A DNA stretch of 5,917 bases, taken from the NCBI RefSeq assembly GCF_947253065.1, contig NZ_CAMXWS010000063.1, forward strand, positions 1-5,917, read 5' to 3'. Source of the DNA: an uncultured Corynebacterium sp. (lineage in GTDB: Bacteria > Actinomycetota > Actinomycetes > Mycobacteriales > Mycobacteriaceae). A model generated the notes under the pieces. It worked only from the letters and a program-made list of their open reading frames with translations. It was not told the origin of the DNA and did not search any database. The stretch's first letter is position 1, and the number at the start of each line of letters is the position of its first letter. Shown here in pieces: positions 3,891 to 5,917 of this stretch. The position numbers and the translations under genes were made by a program.

Positions 3891-5390
3891 GTGAGTGACA
3901 AGACGAACACGTCCGGCTCCACGAAAGTGACCGGAACCGAAAACGAGGCGGTTCAGACCACCGAACGCAGTGGCATTGACCGTTTCTTCCATATTTCTGA
4001 GCGTGGCTCCACCGTTGGCCGTGAGGTGCGTGCCGGTGTGGTCACGTTCTTCGCTATGGCCTACATTGTGCTGCTCAACCCGCTAATCCTGGGTACAAGT
4101 GCGGATACTGAGGGCACTGTGCTGGGCATCCCGCAAGTCGCAGCGGCGACGGCACTCGTCGCCGGCATCATGTGTATCTTGTTCGGCGCTATTGCCAATT
4201 ACCCCTTCGGTATTGCGGCTGGCCTGGGCCTCAACACACTTGTCGCTGTCACCCTGGTTGGCACCGAAGGACTGACCTGGGCGCAGGCAATGGGCCTGGT
4301 GGTCATCGATGGTCTGATCATCGTTCTGCTGGCGATCTCTGGTTTCCGTACCGCTGTGTTCCGCGCGATCCCGCAGTCAATGAAGGCTGCGATCGGTGTG
4401 GGCATCGGCATGTTCATCTCCATGATCGGTTTCGTCGATGCAGGCTTCGTCCGCCGTATCCCGGACGCAGCAATGACCACGGTCCCGGTGCAGTTGGGTA
4501 TCAACGGCTCGATCGCTTCCTGGCCAACGTTCGTGTTCATCCTCGGCCTGTTCATCTGTGGCTTCATGGTGGCACGCAAGATCCCAGGTGGCCTGTTTAT
4601 CGGTATTGTGATCAACACGATCATTGCTCTGGCTGTTGAGGCCATCACTGGTGCCGGTTCTTCGGCAGACAATGGCCCGACCGGTTGGAATTTGGCTGTT
4701 CCGACCCTGCCGGAATCCTTCGGCGGTATCCCTGATCTGTCGATTGTGGGCAAGGTCGATCTCTTCGGTGCATTCACCCAGATCGGTGTCATCACCGCCT
4801 CGCTGTTGGTCTTCACCCTTGTGCTGGCGAACTTCTTCGATGCGATGGGCACCATGACGGCACTTGGCCGCCAGGCTGGTCTGACCGATGAGAAGGGCGA
4901 GCTGCCCGACATGAAGAAGGCCCTGGTTGTTGAGGGCGTCGGCGCTGTCGTTGGTGGTGCAGGCTCCGCGTCCTCCGCGACTGTTTATGTCGATTCGTCT
5001 GCGGGTATCGCCGATGGTGCACGCACCGGTCTGGCAAATATTGTCACCGGCCTGCTCTTCCTTGCTGCGATGTTCTTCACCCCGCTGTATGAGATCGTCC
5101 CGATTGAGGCTGCAGCTCCCGTCCTGGTCATCGTCGGTGCCCTGATGATGATGCAGGTCACGGAGATCGATTGGTCGCAGTTCTACATTGCTCTTCCGGC
5201 ATTCTTGACCATCGTGGCCATGCCGTTCACCTACTCCATCGCTGATGGCATCGGCGTCGGCTTCATCACCTTTGCCCTGTTCTCCGTCTTCGCTGGCAAG
5301 GCAAAGGAAATCCACTGGATCATGTGGCTGATCTCCGCACTGTTCGTGGTGTTCTTCGCCATGGACCCGATCATGTCGGTTGTCTCCTAA
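3891..5390 (+). CDS. NCS2-family purine permease, AzgA/PbuG type (adenine/guanine/hypoxanthine)
   Basis: This integral membrane transporter likely takes up purine bases by proton symport. The 499-aa product has a hydrophilic N-terminus (about 1-47) and then a dozen or more hydrophobic segments, the usual length for the family. AzgA-group marks are: SERGSTVGREVRAGVVTFFA (37-56, the entry to TM1), NPLILG (63-68), NYPFGIAAGLGLNT (103-116), GFRTAVFRAIP (151-161), NFFDAMGT (314-321) and VYVDSSAGIADGARTGLAN (365-383). By spacing to fungal AzgA, Asn115 and Asp317 match substrate-binding Asn and Asp, while the third residue, usually Glu, is Asp368. The GTG at 3891 has AGGGGA 6 nt upstream; a further in-frame GTG at 3843 would add 16 unlikely residues over the possible promoter. 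The next gene begins 3 nt after the stop. Family call is firm; the exact base transported is inferred. Confidence 0.92.
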   Translation: MSDKTNTSGSTKVTGTENEAVQTTERSGIDRFFHISERGSTVGREVRAGVVTFFAMAYIVLLNPLILGTSADTEGTVLGIPQVAAATALVAGIMCILFGAIANYPFGIAAGLGLNTLVAVTLVGTEGLTWAQAMGLVVIDGLIIVLLAISGFRTAVFRAIPQSMKAAIGVGIGMFISMIGFVDAGFVRRIPDAAMTTVPVQLGINGSIASWPTFVFILGLFICGFMVARKIPGGLFIGIVINTIIALAVEAITGAGSSADNGPTGWNLAVPTLPESFGGIPDLSIVGKVDLFGAFTQIGVITASLLVFTLVLANFFDAMGTMTALGRQAGLTDEKGELPDMKKALVVEGVGAVVGGAGSASSATVYVDSSAGIADGARTGLANIVTGLLFLAAMFFTPLYEIVPIEAAAPVLVIVGALMMMQVTEIDWSQFYIALPAFLTIVAMPFTYSIADGIGVGFITFALFSVFAGKAKEIHWIMWLISALFVVFFAMDPIMSVVS

Positions 5391-5393
5391 ACA

Positions 5394-5917
5394 ATGATTC
5401 ACATCACCGACCCCGCCGATCCACGGCTTGATGATGTCCGTGACTTGAAGACCATGGACAACACCAAAGGACTCGTGTTTGGTGAAGGTCCGCTCGTGGC
5501 GGGCCGCGTGATTGATTCGCGGTTCCCGCTGCGCTGTGTTGTGGGTTTTGAAAAGAAGCTCAATACCTTTTTCACTCAGCGTGAAGAAGCAGGCCTTCCG
5601 CCGGTCGACGTCCCCGTCTACGCCGTCACCCGCGAATTGCTCGCGGAAGTCGCCGGCTATGACATGCACCGCGGACTCATCGCTGTTGCGGACCGTGCTC
5701 CGGAACGCCCCGTATCCGAGCTCATGGATGCCCGCACCCTCGTTGTGCTGGAGGGAGTGGGGGACCACGAGAATATCGGCGCGATCTTCCGCAACGCCGC
5801 CGGCATGGGCGTAGATGGCGTCTTGCTCGGCGCAGGCACTGCTGATCCGCTGTACCGCCGCAGCGTCCGCGTTTCCATGGGGCATGTTCTCCGCCTGCCC
5901 TTTGCTCACCTCGATGG
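5394..5917 (+). CDS. SpoU/TrmH-family RNA 2'-O-methyltransferase (3' end outside window)
   Basis: Members of this SPOUT-class family use S-adenosylmethionine to methylate ribose 2'-OH in rRNA or tRNA. The visible 174 residues start MIHITDPADPRLDDVRDL and include the N-terminal substrate-binding region with GLVFGEGPLVAGRVIDSRFP (26-45) and GYDMHRGLIAVADR (88-101). Then comes SPOUT motif 1, LEGVGDHENIGAIFRNAAGM (119-138), with the expected Asn127, Gly129 and Arg133, and the start of motif 2, YRRSVRVSMGHVLRLPF (154-170). Motif 3, near the C-terminus, is outside the window. The ATG lies 3 nt after the permease stop codon with no Shine-Dalgarno sequence of its own, so translation is probably coupled and the two genes form an operon. 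The target nucleotide cannot be told from sequence. Confidence 0.9.
   Translation, partial: MIHITDPADPRLDDVRDLKTMDNTKGLVFGEGPLVAGRVIDSRFPLRCVVGFEKKLNTFFTQREEAGLPPVDVPVYAVTRELLAEVAGYDMHRGLIAVADRAPERPVSELMDARTLVVLEGVGDHENIGAIFRNAAGMGVDGVLLGAGTADPLYRRSVRVSMGHVLRLPFAHLD

Noticed and set aside
4377..5909. Long minus-strand ORF (510 codons) opposite the permease and methyltransferase
   Set aside because: The translation is rich in His, Asp and Arg with no motifs, as expected for the reverse frame of a membrane protein gene.

Overview
The window looks like core chromosome of a Corynebacterium (high-GC Actinobacteria, mycolic-acid group). The evidence is a small secreted resuscitation-promoting factor that starts MGRHS and matches corynebacterial Rpf1, an actinobacterial long-form cold-shock protein, proteins that look like actinobacterial DUF2771 and DUF3027, and several genes whose -10 boxes sit about 7 nt from the start codon (leaderless mRNAs). 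Assignments come from reading the translations; no database search was possible. I see no mobile element, CRISPR array, tRNA or rRNA.

Layout: rpf1-like gene (8-712, minus); a 564-bp divergent regulatory region (713-1276); cspB-like gene (1277-1660, plus); a convergent DUF2771-like membrane-anchored gene (1675-2199, minus); a glutaminyl-peptide cyclotransferase-like lipoprotein (2248-3036, minus); a divergent DUF3027-like gene (3075-3800, plus); an AzgA/PbuG-type NCS2 purine permease (3891-5390, plus); and the first 174 codons of a SpoU/TrmH-family RNA methyltransferase (5394 onward, plus), which runs off the end.

The richest part is the rpf1-cspB intergenic region. The rpf1 leader carries a clear ydaO/yuaA-class (cyclic di-AMP) riboswitch, preceded by two hairpins and a plausible promoter. 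Upstream lie four TGTGA direct repeats and a near-perfect GlxR (cAMP-dependent CRP-type) site. On the cspB side there is a TACACT -10 box, a leader with a perfect 9-bp hairpin, and a strong Shine-Dalgarno sequence. A cell-wall muralytic enzyme is therefore probably tied to c-di-AMP and perhaps to cAMP and a cell-envelope regulator.

The remaining genes do not form an obvious single pathway. The permease and the methyltransferase are 3 nt apart and are probably co-transcribed. The cyclotransferase and the DUF3027 gene diverge from a 38-bp gap in which both appear to be leaderless. I did not find a wholly new system. The points most worth following are the architecture of the rpf1 leader, a terminator embedded in the opposing gene, and substitutions at likely active-site or substrate positions in the cyclotransferase and the permease.
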